A stretch of DNA of 64,000 nt, from NCBI RefSeq assembly GCF_002531755.2, contig NZ_CP034998.1:2542001-2606000 (forward strand), given 5' to 3'. The position numbers and the translations under genes were made by a program. The notes beneath the pieces were generated by a model. It was not told the DNA's origin, searched no databases, and saw only the letters and a program-made list of their open reading frames with translations. Shown here one piece after another: positions 51,366-59,427 of the stretch. How positions within the stretch are numbered: position 1 is the first letter of the stretch; each line of letters begins with the position of its first letter. The stretch is from Rhizobium acidisoli. Its GTDB lineage: Bacteria > Pseudomonadota > Alphaproteobacteria > Rhizobiales > Rhizobiaceae.

Positions 51366-52454
51366 TCAACCTCCCTGCTGCGCCGGCTTGCCGAGCTCAT
51401 TGAGCGGCAGATAGGGCAGCACGCCCTGCTTCTCGTCGATGATGACCTTCTTCGAGTTCTTCAGCACCTGCTCCATCGTTTCGATGAACAGCCGCTTGCG
51501 GGTCACTTCGGGCGCCTTCGAATATTCGTCGTTGATCGCGGTGAAGCGCTGCGCCTCACCTTCCGCCTCCTTCACGACACGGTTCTTGTAGGCGGCTGCA
51601 TCTTCACGGATTCGCGCCGCATCGCCTCGCGCCTGGCCGAGCTTCTGGTTCGTGTAGCGGTTGGCGTCTTCGATCGTGCTGTCGCGGTCTCGGCCGGCAC
51701 GCTGCACTTCTTCGAAGGCATCGGCGACTTCGCGCGGCGGCGCCACGTTCTGGATCGTCACACCGGTCACGGTCACGCCGGCGCCGTAACGGTTCATCGT
51801 ATCCTGTACGATATTAAGCACATCCACTTCGATCGGCTGGCGATTGCTGCGGAAGGCGTCCTGCGCCGGACGACGCCCGACGATTTCGCGCATGGCGCTG
51901 TCGGAAACCTGCTGCAGGGTCTCTGCCGGATTTTCGACATTGAAGAGATAGGCCTTCGGATCACTGACCGTGTAGAAGACGGCGAACTGCACATTGATGA
52001 CGCTCTTGTCGCTCGACAGCATCAGGCCGTTCGAAGACGATGCAGAGGTCGCTCCGATATTCAGCTGTTGCACGGTCACCTTGACGGTCTCGACGGATTC
52101 CAGCGGCCAGAGATGGAAATGCAGGCCGGGCATCGAGATCTCGTCCTTCGGCTTGCCGAACCGCAGCTCGACGCCGCGTTCGTCCGGCTGCACCACGTAG
52201 ACGCACTGGATCAGCCAGAAAATGGCGACGACCGCCGCGACGATCACCGCCACGCCGCCGTTGAAACCGCCGGGAACGATGTTGCGCAGCTGGTCCTGGC
52301 CGCGCCGGATGATATCTTCCAGATCGGGCGGTCCGCCCTTGCCGCTGCCACCGCCCCGCGGGCGGTTCGGCCCCTGGCCCCATGGTCCCTGATTATTATT
52401 ACCGCCGCCGCCGCCCCAAGGGCCGCCGCCGCCATTCTGATTGCTCCAGGGCAT
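51366..52454 (-). CDS. hflK: HflK, SPFH-domain regulator of FtsH protease
   Basis: The 362 residues start with a Gly/Asn/Pro-rich cytoplasmic tail (MPWSNQNGGGGPWGGGGG), typical of HflK. One transmembrane helix (VAVIVAAVVAIFWLIQCVYVV) and the SPFH domain (QPDERGVELRFGKPKDEISMPGLHFHLWPLESVETVKV) follow. The start at 52454 removes a non-family extension. It is the first gene of hflKC, with its own good promoter about 75-100 bases upstream. Confidence 0.96.
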   Translation of the reverse strand: MPWSNQNGGGGPWGGGGGNNNQGPWGQGPNRPRGGGSGKGGPPDLEDIIRRGQDQLRNIVPGGFNGGVAVIVAAVVAIFWLIQCVYVVQPDERGVELRFGKPKDEISMPGLHFHLWPLESVETVKVTVQQLNIGATSASSSNGLMLSSDKSVINVQFAVFYTVSDPKAYLFNVENPAETLQQVSDSAMREIVGRRPAQDAFRSNRQPIEVDVLNIVQDTMNRYGAGVTVTGVTIQNVAPPREVADAFEEVQRAGRDRDSTIEDANRYTNQKLGQARGDAARIREDAAAYKNRVVKEAEGEAQRFTAINDEYSKAPEVTRKRLFIETMEQVLKNSKKVIIDEKQGVLPYLPLNELGKPAQQGG

Positions 52455-52527
52455 CAAAACCTCGTTGTTCGTTAAGTCTTCCACGCATCCGGAACCGTGG
52501 GGGCTGACCGGCGGATGCGTTGGGACC

Positions 52528-52556
52528 GTTATAAGTATCGCCGCATCGGCTTTCAA
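52528..52556 (-). promoter_or_regulatory. sigma-70-type promoter of hflKC
   Basis: On the minus strand TTGAAA (52556-52551), 17 bases, then TATAAC (52533-52528), giving a start point near 52521 and a 5' UTR of about 67 bases before hflK. It lies in the 148-base gap after folA. Confidence 0.6.
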
Positions 52557-52602
52557 CGCAACGTGAGAAACTTGGTCAATTTAATTGGAAAATAGTTCAT
52601 TT

Positions 52603-53121
52603 TCAGGCGTGTCGGCGCTCGTAGACGACGAAGCGCGTGGGGTGACTGTCCTTCTCGCCGGCCGGAACCGCGATAGGCTCCCCTGCCCGCCAGATGTCGG
52701 GATCGATCGCGGGGAACGATGCGTCTCCGTCGAGGTCGGCCTCGACATGGGTGATGCACATCCGGTCGGCAAGGCCGATCGCCTGGGCATAGACCTGACC
52801 GCCGCCGATGATGCAGACCTCGTCGACGCCGCTTTCGCGCGCCAGCCTTTCGGCCGCCGTCATCGCTTCCGGCAGCGAATGCGCCATGGAAACATCGGGA
52901 TGGTCTATCGCCGCCTGCCTGGAGATGACGACGTTCGGCCGCCCCGGCAGCGGCTTGCCGATCGAAGCATAGGTCTTGCGGCCCATCACGACAGGCCTGC
53001 CCAATGTCAGCGCCTTGAAGCGCTTGAGATCGCTCGACAGCCGCCAGGGCATGTCTCCGTCGCGGCCGATGATGCCGTTGCGGGCAACGGCGGCGATAAT
53101 GGTCCTGCGGATATCGGCCAT
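52603..53121 (-). CDS. folA: dihydrofolate reductase
   Basis: The 172 residues follow the bacterial DHFR pattern: TIIAAVARNGIIGRDGDMPWRLSSDLKRFKALTLGRPVVMGRKTYASIGKPLPGRPNVVISR, with the catalytic Asp replacing Glu variants in the LSSDLKRFK helix region, and EVCIIGGGQVYAQAI for NADPH binding. It regenerates tetrahydrofolate from the dihydrofolate produced by ThyA, whose gene ends 13 bases upstream. The start at 53121 (MADIRRT) was chosen over 53166, which lies inside thyA. Confidence 0.95.
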   Translation of the reverse strand: MADIRRTIIAAVARNGIIGRDGDMPWRLSSDLKRFKALTLGRPVVMGRKTYASIGKPLPGRPNVVISRQAAIDHPDVSMAHSLPEAMTAAERLARESGVDEVCIIGGGQVYAQAIGLADRMCITHVEADLDGDASFPAIDPDIWRAGEPIAVPAGEKDSHPTRFVVYERRHA

Positions 53122-53134
53122 GGAATGTCCCGGA

Positions 53135-53929
53135 TCAGACGGCGATCGGCGCCTTGATGCTGGCATCGGCCTCGTAGCCGATCAGCTCGAAATCGTCGAA
53201 GGTGAAGCTGAAAATGTCCTTCACATCGGGGTTGATGCGCATGAAGGGCAGCGGCTTCGGCCGGCGCGCCAGCTGCAGCTTCGCCTGGTCGAAATGGTTG
53301 TGGTAGAGATGGGCGTCGCCCAGCGTATGGACGAAATCGCCAGGCTTCAGCCCGGTGACCGCAGCCACCATCATCGTCAAAAGCGCATAGGAGGCGATGT
53401 TGAAAGGTACCCCGAGGAAGATGTCGGCCGAGCGCTGATAGAGCTGACAGGAGAGCTTGCCGTCGGCCACGTAGAACTGGAACAGGCAATGGCAGGGCGG
53501 CAGCGCCATCTGGTCGACCTCGGCCGGATTCCAGGCCGAGACGATATGGCGGCGCGAGTTCGGGTTGTTGACGATGCCTTTGACGAGATTGGCGATCTGA
53601 TCGATATGGCCGCCATCCGGCGCCGGCCAGGAGCGCCACTGGGCGCCGTAGACCGGCCCGAGATCGCCGTTTTCGTCGGCCCACTCATCCCAGATCGAAA
53701 CGCCGTTCTCCTTGAGATAGCCGATATTCGTCTCGCCCTTCAGGAACCATAAAAGCTCGTGGATGATCGAGCGCAGATGCAGCTTCTTCGTCGTCGTGAC
53801 GGGAAAGCCTTCCTGAAGGTCGAAGCGCATCTGGTAGCCGAAGACCGAGCGCGTGCCGGTGCCGGTGCGGTCGCCCCGGTCGGAGCCCTTTTCCATCACA
53901 TGGTTGAGGAGATCTAGATATTGCTTCAT
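53135..53929 (-). CDS. thyA: thymidylate synthase
   Basis: The 264 residues match the E. coli length exactly, with the catalytic Cys at 146 in [33 protein letters not shown] at the N-terminus (phosphate-binding Arg) and [10 protein letters not shown] (second phosphate-binding pair). It methylates dUMP with 5,10-methylene-THF and yields dihydrofolate, recycled by the adjacent folA product. It is divergent from the tmRNA gene and is the likely head of the thyA-folA unit. Confidence 0.97.
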   Translation of the reverse strand: MKQYLDLLNHVMEKGSDRGDRTGTGTRSVFGYQMRFDLQEGFPVTTTKKLHLRSIIHELLWFLKGETNIGYLKENGVSIWDEWADENGDLGPVYGAQWRSWPAPDGGHIDQIANLVKGIVNNPNSRRHIVSAWNPAEVDQMALPPCHCLFQFYVADGKLSCQLYQRSADIFLGVPFNIASYALLTMMVAAVTGLKPGDFVHTLGDAHLYHNHFDQAKLQLARRPKPLPFMRINPDVKDIFSFTFDDFELIGYEADASIKAPIAV

Positions 53930-54069
53930 GGCGCGCTGATTCCGTTTGGCCTAATTTAAGCTCCCGGCAGCAGGAAACCAATCGCCGGCGGGCATTTTCC
54001 CAATGTTTCTGATGGGTCGCATAACGCTTTTATGACGTTGGCCCTTTCCTTGGACAGCGGAAACCACTA

Positions 54070-54398
54070 TATCACCCATGCCGGCTTTCGGGCCGGCTAT
54101 GGCGATAAACGAGCGGTGTAATAAACCTATTGGACCCGGGGGCGGTACCCGGCGCCTCCACCAAAAACCGGCGGGCACGAAGGCCGGCTTTTGATGGGGG
54201 CGAAACAGGATCGACAAGGGTGTAAAGATCGTCTTTTTGCTCGGCATTGTACCGCCGTTATCGGGCTAAAATTGTAGTTGCAAACGACAACTATGCGGAA
54301 GCTCGTCTCGCTGCTTAATCGCGGTGTGACACTTCAATCAAAGTCCTAGTGGTTCGCACCTCTAGGCGGGGTCCGAAGGCACCTGGCAACAGAAGCCT
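54070..54398 (+). ncRNA. ssrA: tmRNA, circularly permuted two-piece alphaproteobacterial type
   Basis: The acceptor piece comes first and ends in CGCCTCC-ACCA (54153-54163). A removable segment follows (54164-54195), and then the coding piece begins GGGGGCGAAACAGGATCGAC (54196). Its GGGGGCG pairs with the CGCCTCC acceptor arm. The tag frame at 54280-54318 encodes ANDNYAEARLAA and then TAA, a standard ClpXP degradation tag. The outer ends are approximate. It rescues stalled ribosomes together with SmpB (not in the window). Confidence 0.93.
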
Positions 54399-54531
54399 TC
54401 ACCTTCTCCCTGCCGCCGAAATCATGTATGCTGCTGAAAAACGTGACTCGGCTCCGGTCTTTCCCAAGGCGCCTGGACGTGGCATATAACCTTGTGAAAA
54501 GACTTCCGAACCGACGAAAGACAGGAAAAGC

Positions 54532-55047
54532 ATGGGGCAGGATCATATCCGCTACGACATTCTGGCACAGGATGCACTTCGCGGCGTCATCCGCAAAGTT
54601 TTGGCGGAAGTCGGAGCGACGGGCCGCCTGCCCGGCGACCATCACTTCTTCATCACCTTCCTCACAGGTGCTGCCGGCGTACGCATCTCCCAGCACCTGA
54701 AATCGAAATATCCCGAGCAGATGACCATCGTCATCCAGCATCAGTTTTGGGACCTGAAGATCACCGAGTCGCATTTCGAGATCGGCCTTTCCTTCTCCGA
54801 CGTCCCGGAAAAGCTGGTCATCCCGTTCAATGCCATCCGCGGCTTTTATGATCCCTCCGTCAACTTCGAGCTCGAATTCGACGTGCCGCTCGCCGATGGC
54901 GAGGAATTGCCGTCTGGTGAAATCACCGCCTATCCCGTCGACGCCGCAGCAAAGCCGGATGAGGCCGCGGGCGCCAAACCCGCCGATGGCGAAGAGAAGA
55001 AGCCGGGCTCGGTCGTCTCGCTCGACTCCTTCCGCAAGAAGCAGTGA
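54532..55047 (+). CDS. sspB: SspB-like ClpXP adaptor (alpha type)
   Basis: The 171 residues have the SspB fold text IRYDILAQDALRGVIRKVLAEV, HHFFITFLTGAAGVRISQHLKSKYPEQMTIVIQHQFWDLKITESHFEIGLSFSDVPEKLVIPFNAIRGFYDPSVNFELEF. A disordered acidic linker and a short C-terminal tail VVSLDSFRKKQ follow. The tail corresponds to the XB motif that docks on the ClpX N-domain. It binds the AANDxY part of the tmRNA tag and delivers tagged proteins to ClpXP. Its gene follows ssrA directly, tying tag and adaptor together. A terminator ends the transcript. Confidence 0.93.
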   Translation: MGQDHIRYDILAQDALRGVIRKVLAEVGATGRLPGDHHFFITFLTGAAGVRISQHLKSKYPEQMTIVIQHQFWDLKITESHFEIGLSFSDVPEKLVIPFNAIRGFYDPSVNFELEFDVPLADGEELPSGEITAYPVDAAAKPDEAAGAKPADGEEKKPGSVVSLDSFRKKQ

Positions 55048-55051
55048 TTTC

Positions 55052-55077
55052 AAAGGGAGGCCAAGCCTCCCTTTTTT
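55052..55077 (+). terminator. Rho-independent terminator after sspB
   Basis: AAAGGGAGGC/GCCTCCCTTT, a 10-bp stem with a 3-base loop, runs into a T6 tract, four bases after the sspB stop. Some readthrough into the DUF4169 gene 20 bases further on is possible. Confidence 0.9.
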
Positions 55078-55096
55078 ATAGGGATCAAGGGGCCGC

Positions 55097-55291
55097 ATGA
55101 GCGCTGAAATCGTTAATCTGCGCCAATTCCGCAAGAAGCAGGCCCGCTCCGAAAAGGAGACGCAGGCCGAGCAGAACCGCATTTCCTTCGGCCGCACCAA
55201 GGCCGAAAAGCAGCTCACCCGCAGCCTGAACGAGAAGGCCGACAAGGCCCATCGCGACGGCCGTATCGAGACCGATGACGACGGCGCCTGA
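55097..55291 (+). CDS. DUF4169 family small protein
   Basis: The 64 residues, MSAEIVNLRQFRKKQARSEKE and onward, are highly charged and helical (EQNRISFGRTKAEKQLTRSLNEKADKAHRDGR), as in DUF4169 proteins of alphaproteobacteria. Function unknown. Its N-terminus IVNLRQFRKKQ closely resembles the SspB C-terminal tail VVSLDSFRKKQ encoded 50 bases upstream. A shared ClpX-docking role is possible but untested. The ribosome site AGGGGCCGC is weak. Confidence 0.88.
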   Translation: MSAEIVNLRQFRKKQARSEKETQAEQNRISFGRTKAEKQLTRSLNEKADKAHRDGRIETDDDGA

Positions 55292-55392
55292 TGGCTCAGG
55301 CAAAACTCGAAAAGCCGGAATGCACTCTGCGATCAGCCACTTATGCAGTTTCCCTGAATCAATGTACGAAAAACTCAACTTGATGCGGCGTC

Positions 55393-55617
55393 ATGATCCG
55401 TAAGCATTCGGCGACATTGCACGGCCACCGCACCAGCTTCTCGCTGGAAGACGAGTTTTGGGACGAGTTGAAGGTGATCGCTGCTAGCCGTTCGATGCCG
55501 CTCGCCGCTCTGATTTCCGAAATCGATGACCATCGGCCGCCGGACAGCAACCTGTCCTCGGCGCTGCGGCTTCACGTACTGGCCTGGGCGAAGGCCGCCG
55601 CTGGCCGCGGATTATAA
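55393..55617 (+). CDS. ribbon-helix-helix domain protein (RHH_4 type)
   Basis: The 74 residues read MIRKHSATLHGHRTSFSLEDEFWDELKVIAASRSMPLAALISEIDDHRPPDSNLSSALRLHVLAWAKAAA. The strand HRTSFSLEDEFWDELKVIA is the RHH DNA-binding pattern of the family found beside AsmA or DUF4169 genes in Rhizobiales. It is probably a small transcriptional regulator. No toxin gene is adjacent, so I do not call a toxin-antitoxin pair. Confidence 0.88.
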   Translation: MIRKHSATLHGHRTSFSLEDEFWDELKVIAASRSMPLAALISEIDDHRPPDSNLSSALRLHVLAWAKAAAGRGL

Positions 55618-55634
55618 TCAAATTCCACGCATTA

Positions 55635-58600
55635 TCATTGCGCCTGAACGCCCGGCACCTGGTCGAAATTAAGCGAACCGGGCGGCCCGCCGCGCCGCGC
55701 TGCTTCCGCTTCGGCGGCGGCCCTCGCCTGCGCATCCGCCTTGTCTTTGGCTTCCGCCGCGCGTGCAGCCTCTGCTTCCGCGAGAGCCTTCTGCGCGGCC
55801 GCCGCCTGCGCCAATGCGCGCAGCCGCTCTTCCTCTGCCTGCCGTTGCTGCTCGATTTCGGCCGCCCTGACGCGCTCAGCGTCGTTGAACCGGTAGAGCG
55901 CCGCCTCGCGGCGCAGCCGCTGCTTTTCGAGCACGATCGCCTGCAGCCGCTCGACGCGCCGGCGCTCGCGTTCAAAGGCGCGCAGCGACAGGTAGCTGGT
56001 GATATCGGTCACATCCATCGTCTTGCCGGGCGACGGCAGCATGCCGGAAAAATTCAGCCTGAGTGACGGCTCAGCGCCGGACAGCACTTCCGTGCCCGGA
56101 TTGAGACCGACGCCCAGCGTCGCGCTGATCCGTTGCTCCGGCAGCGCGATCTGCGCATCGGCGGTGATGCGGGCGAGATCGTTGGCGACAGTGACATTCT
56201 GCACGCGCAATGTCCCGTCGGCAATATTGAAGGGGATGCCGAGCGGCGGCAGCTTCGCCTCTCCGTTGCTGAGCAACGTCTCGATGATCGGATGCACCTT
56301 GCCGGCATTGATCTGCTCCTGCATCGTATCGGTCGCGGCAAGCAGCGGCGGAAGGATGGCGAGGTTCAGCCCGCGTATACTGGTATCGCCGAGCCTCAGC
56401 TCGCCCGAACCGTTCAGCGAACTGGCAATCTCGCCGATCGTCTTGCCCGAGGCTTCCATCGACAGCGACAATCCGAATTTGCCGTTGGCAATCGGCGCGC
56501 CGTCGCGCAGCCAGACGACGCCGGCAACATCGGAATCGGCAAGTGCAAGTTTCGTCTGCAGGAAGCCGGTGCCGTTGGCATTGGTGAACAGCAGATTGCC
56601 GGAAAGCTTTCCGCCGTCCCAGTTGCCGGCCATGTCGTTGAGCTGCAGCTCGTCACCCCTGTAGGCGACGTTGCTGGTGAAGTCGGTGACCGCCGTTTCC
56701 GGCAGGCCGGGCCAGAACTGCTTGGCCGTCAGCTTCACGTTGACGTCGAGATCCTTGAAGACGGGCAGACCGAGCGGCGCCGTCGTCAGCGCGCCATTGG
56801 CGGGATCGACGATCTGGCCGAACACTGCCTCGCCAAGCCAGCCGGCATCCGCCTTGGAGAGCGTCAGATCGCCGGTCGCGGTCGTCTTCGCAGCCTTCCG
56901 GTCGAAGCTCAACGCGCCTGAAAACTCGTTGTCGGCCGCATGCCCCTTGAGATCGGAAAAGACAATCTTGTCGCTGTCGACGCGGGCATTGACCTGCAGG
57001 CCGAACGGCAGCCCGGCCCCCGTCTGCGGCAAGGCGATCCCGTTCATAATGAGATAGGGGTCGATATCGGCGCTGTCGAGCGAAAGCGCGATCTTGCCGT
57101 TCATGAAAGTTTCCGGCCGGACATCGACTTTGCCATTGGCCGTGAACGAGGTCCGGTCGGTCGCAAAGGTCAGCGCCGCATCGGCGGGATCGTTGCCCGA
57201 TGCCTTCACCTTCAGCGTCAGGCGGCCGTTGGCGCCGACATCGACCGGCAGCGGATCGAGCCCGGCCTGGCCGAACAGGATGGACGGCACGGCATTTTCG
57301 AGCGTCGCCTCGAGGCTCGTCGTACCGTTGCCGGTCAGCGCCAGCAGGTCGGACATGCGGTAGTCGAGATTGACGCGGCTGCCGTTCGAGACGCCGGCAA
57401 GCGTAACCGTCAGCGCGTTGCCTTCGTCGCCGCCGAGCGTCAGCGCGCCGCGCAGCGCCGTATTGCCGTACCAGCCGGCATTGCGCACCAGCCGGTCGAG
57501 CACCGGGTGATGCGGCAGGTGCTCGCGCAGCATGGTGAAAAAGCCACCGGGATCGGCCGATTTGAAGGTGATCTCGCCGGCGCCCTTATAATCGAGCAGC
57601 GAGCCTTCCGCCCTGCCCGTCGCCGTCAGTTCGGCGCCTGCAATATTCTTGATCGACAGCCGGTCGACGGCAAGCTCTCCGTCGGCAATCGTGAAGGTGG
57701 TCTCGACATTCTCGGCATCGACGCCGAAGGCAGTGAACTTATCGGCCTTGAGCTGGGCGGCGATCTTGTGATCGAGCACGTTGTCGCCGGCATCCTGTCC
57801 GGTCATCAGCCCGCTCAGGGCCTGCAGCGCATCGAGATCGAGCGTGTCGCCATTCAGGGCCACCGACAGTGTCGGCGTCTGGCCGGAGATCGCCTGCCGC
57901 TCCAGCCGGCCCTTCAGCGTCGCCGGCCCCATGGCGATCTCAAGATTTTCGAAACGCTGCAATTCGGGTGTCAGGCTGACATTGGCGGAAAAGCCAGCCT
58001 GCCGCAATTGCCGGATGGCCGGATCGACCGAGCCGGCAAGCCAGGAGGCGAGCCCGGTCGGCTGGCTGGACGCCACCACGATCTGGCCATTGAACGAGGC
58101 TTCGCCCTGCAGCAGGAGCTTGCCTTTGCCTTCCACCTGCGTGCGCCCCGGCAGCGTACCGGTGGCGCTGTCGATCATCCAGCCGGTACCGGCCGGTTCG
58201 AGCTCCAGCTGCACGTCGCGCAGCGTCGTATCGCCGGCGACAATCGCCGGCAGCTTGACACTTGCCTTGCCCGGCACCTGCGGGATTGGCACCTGTGCGA
58301 TGACATCGATCAACGAATTCAGCCGCTGGCGCGCCGAAACCGCCGGATCGCGGGTCGTCTTGCCGGCCTCGCCCTGATTGCCGATGCGGTTGACGTCGAT
58401 CTGCTGCCCGTCGGCGGTCAACAGGAATTCCGGCGCATTGCCGGTATCGAGCGTCGCCTCGCCGGTTATGACGTAGGGATCGTCCGTCGGTCCGATCTCC
58501 ATCCGATATTCGGGAATGCGGATGCGTTCATTGGTGAGCTCGAAGCGGCCCTTGACGCGCGGCGGCTGCTCCTTCTTGTTGGCGGGCTTGGCGCTGTTGC

Positions 58601-59354
58601 CGCTTTCGATCGCTGCTGAAAGCTGCCCCTGATAGTTCGGCTTGCTGTCGACGAGCTTCAGTTCGCCATCGAGATCGATGCTGACGGGGTGCTTGTCCGG
58701 CGAAAGCTTCGTGCGCATGCGCAGCACGCCCTTTTCGTCCGGCTGGCTGCTCGAGATCAAAAAGCTGCCGTGCTCGCCGTCAAGCGCCGCGTTGCCCTCG
58801 ATGCGCCAGGGGCCGGCCAGCGACTTGGCCGACATTTCCGCATTGAGGCCGGTGATGCGGCGTGAGCGGCCGGACTGGTCGTCGATGAACTCGACCTCGC
58901 CGCCATTGACATGCACGTTTTCGAGAACGACGTTTTTCGCCGGTATTTCGGCGCGGCTGCCGCGCATCCAGTCGAGCGTGCCGTCCTTGAGCAATCTCAG
59001 GCGCACCTTCGGATTGACGACGCGCATGTCGAAGATCAGCGCTTCACCCGACAGGAAAGGCGCGAGCTCCGCATCCATGGAGAATTGCTCGACCTTGACG
59101 ATCGGCGTGCCGTCCGCCTCCTGGCCGACGCGCACGTCATGCAGTGTGACCGACGGAAACGGCAGGAGGCGCGCATCCACCGTGCCGTAGACGGTGACCT
59201 TCTTGCCGATGATGCGGCTTGCCTGATCCTCGAAATTCTTGCGGAAATCCGTCCAGTCGATGAACAGCGGCGCAAGCAGCGCCACAAACAGCACTACGAC
59301 GATCACTCCCCCAGAAAGACGAGGAACCGGCCTACCAATGCAAGGATTCTCCAT
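55635..59354 (-). CDS. AsmA family protein (1239 aa)
   Basis: It starts with an uncleaved N-terminal transmembrane helix (LSGGVIVVVLFVALLAPLFIDW) and the AsmA N-terminal domain (FEDQASRIIGKKVTVYGTVDARLLPFPSVTLHDVRVGQ). The long middle is beta-rich, as in the bridge-like lipid-transfer AsmA/TamB/YhdP proteins. AsmA_2 text (IASSLNGSGELRLGDTSIRGLNLAILPPLL) is near 1000. An unusual C-terminal coiled coil of about 130 residues, rich in Glu/Arg/Ala (RERRRVERLQAIVLEKQRLRREAALYRF, then EAEAARAAEAKDKADAQARAAAEAEAA), ends it. It probably spans the periplasm and moves phospholipid to the outer membrane. It converges on the RHH gene. Confidence 0.92.
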   Translation of the reverse strand: MENPCIGRPVPRLSGGVIVVVLFVALLAPLFIDWTDFRKNFEDQASRIIGKKVTVYGTVDARLLPFPSVTLHDVRVGQEADGTPIVKVEQFSMDAELAPFLSGEALIFDMRVVNPKVRLRLLKDGTLDWMRGSRAEIPAKNVVLENVHVNGGEVEFIDDQSGRSRRITGLNAEMSAKSLAGPWRIEGNAALDGEHGSFLISSSQPDEKGVLRMRTKLSPDKHPVSIDLDGELKLVDSKPNYQGQLSAAIESGNSAKPANKKEQPPRVKGRFELTNERIRIPEYRMEIGPTDDPYVITGEATLDTGNAPEFLLTADGQQIDVNRIGNQGEAGKTTRDPAVSARQRLNSLIDVIAQVPIPQVPGKASVKLPAIVAGDTTLRDVQLELEPAGTGWMIDSATGTLPGRTQVEGKGKLLLQGEASFNGQIVVASSQPTGLASWLAGSVDPAIRQLRQAGFSANVSLTPELQRFENLEIAMGPATLKGRLERQAISGQTPTLSVALNGDTLDLDALQALSGLMTGQDAGDNVLDHKIAAQLKADKFTAFGVDAENVETTFTIADGELAVDRLSIKNIAGAELTATGRAEGSLLDYKGAGEITFKSADPGGFFTMLREHLPHHPVLDRLVRNAGWYGNTALRGALTLGGDEGNALTVTLAGVSNGSRVNLDYRMSDLLALTGNGTTSLEATLENAVPSILFGQAGLDPLPVDVGANGRLTLKVKASGNDPADAALTFATDRTSFTANGKVDVRPETFMNGKIALSLDSADIDPYLIMNGIALPQTGAGLPFGLQVNARVDSDKIVFSDLKGHAADNEFSGALSFDRKAAKTTATGDLTLSKADAGWLGEAVFGQIVDPANGALTTAPLGLPVFKDLDVNVKLTAKQFWPGLPETAVTDFTSNVAYRGDELQLNDMAGNWDGGKLSGNLLFTNANGTGFLQTKLALADSDVAGVVWLRDGAPIANGKFGLSLSMEASGKTIGEIASSLNGSGELRLGDTSIRGLNLAILPPLLAATDTMQEQINAGKVHPIIETLLSNGEAKLPPLGIPFNIADGTLRVQNVTVANDLARITADAQIALPEQRISATLGVGLNPGTEVLSGAEPSLRLNFSGMLPSPGKTMDVTDITSYLSLRAFERERRRVERLQAIVLEKQRLRREAALYRFNDAERVRAAEIEQQRQAEEERLRALAQAAAAQKALAEAEAARAAEAKDKADAQARAAAEAEAARRGGPPGSLNFDQVPGVQAQ

Positions 59355-59427
59355 TCAGCATTCTGTTGCCGACACTAGCGCTATTCATGCCGGGGGCAAG
59401 GCCCAAGTTCATGAGAATATTCCGTTT

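Noticed and set aside
55393..55617. RHH protein as antitoxin of a toxin-antitoxin pair
   Set aside because: No small toxin-like frame is adjacent; the neighbours are DUF4169 and AsmA.
56940..58619. 559-codon plus-strand frame inside the AsmA gene
   Set aside because: Antisense shadow; Arg/Gln/Gly-rich, with no recognisable motif.
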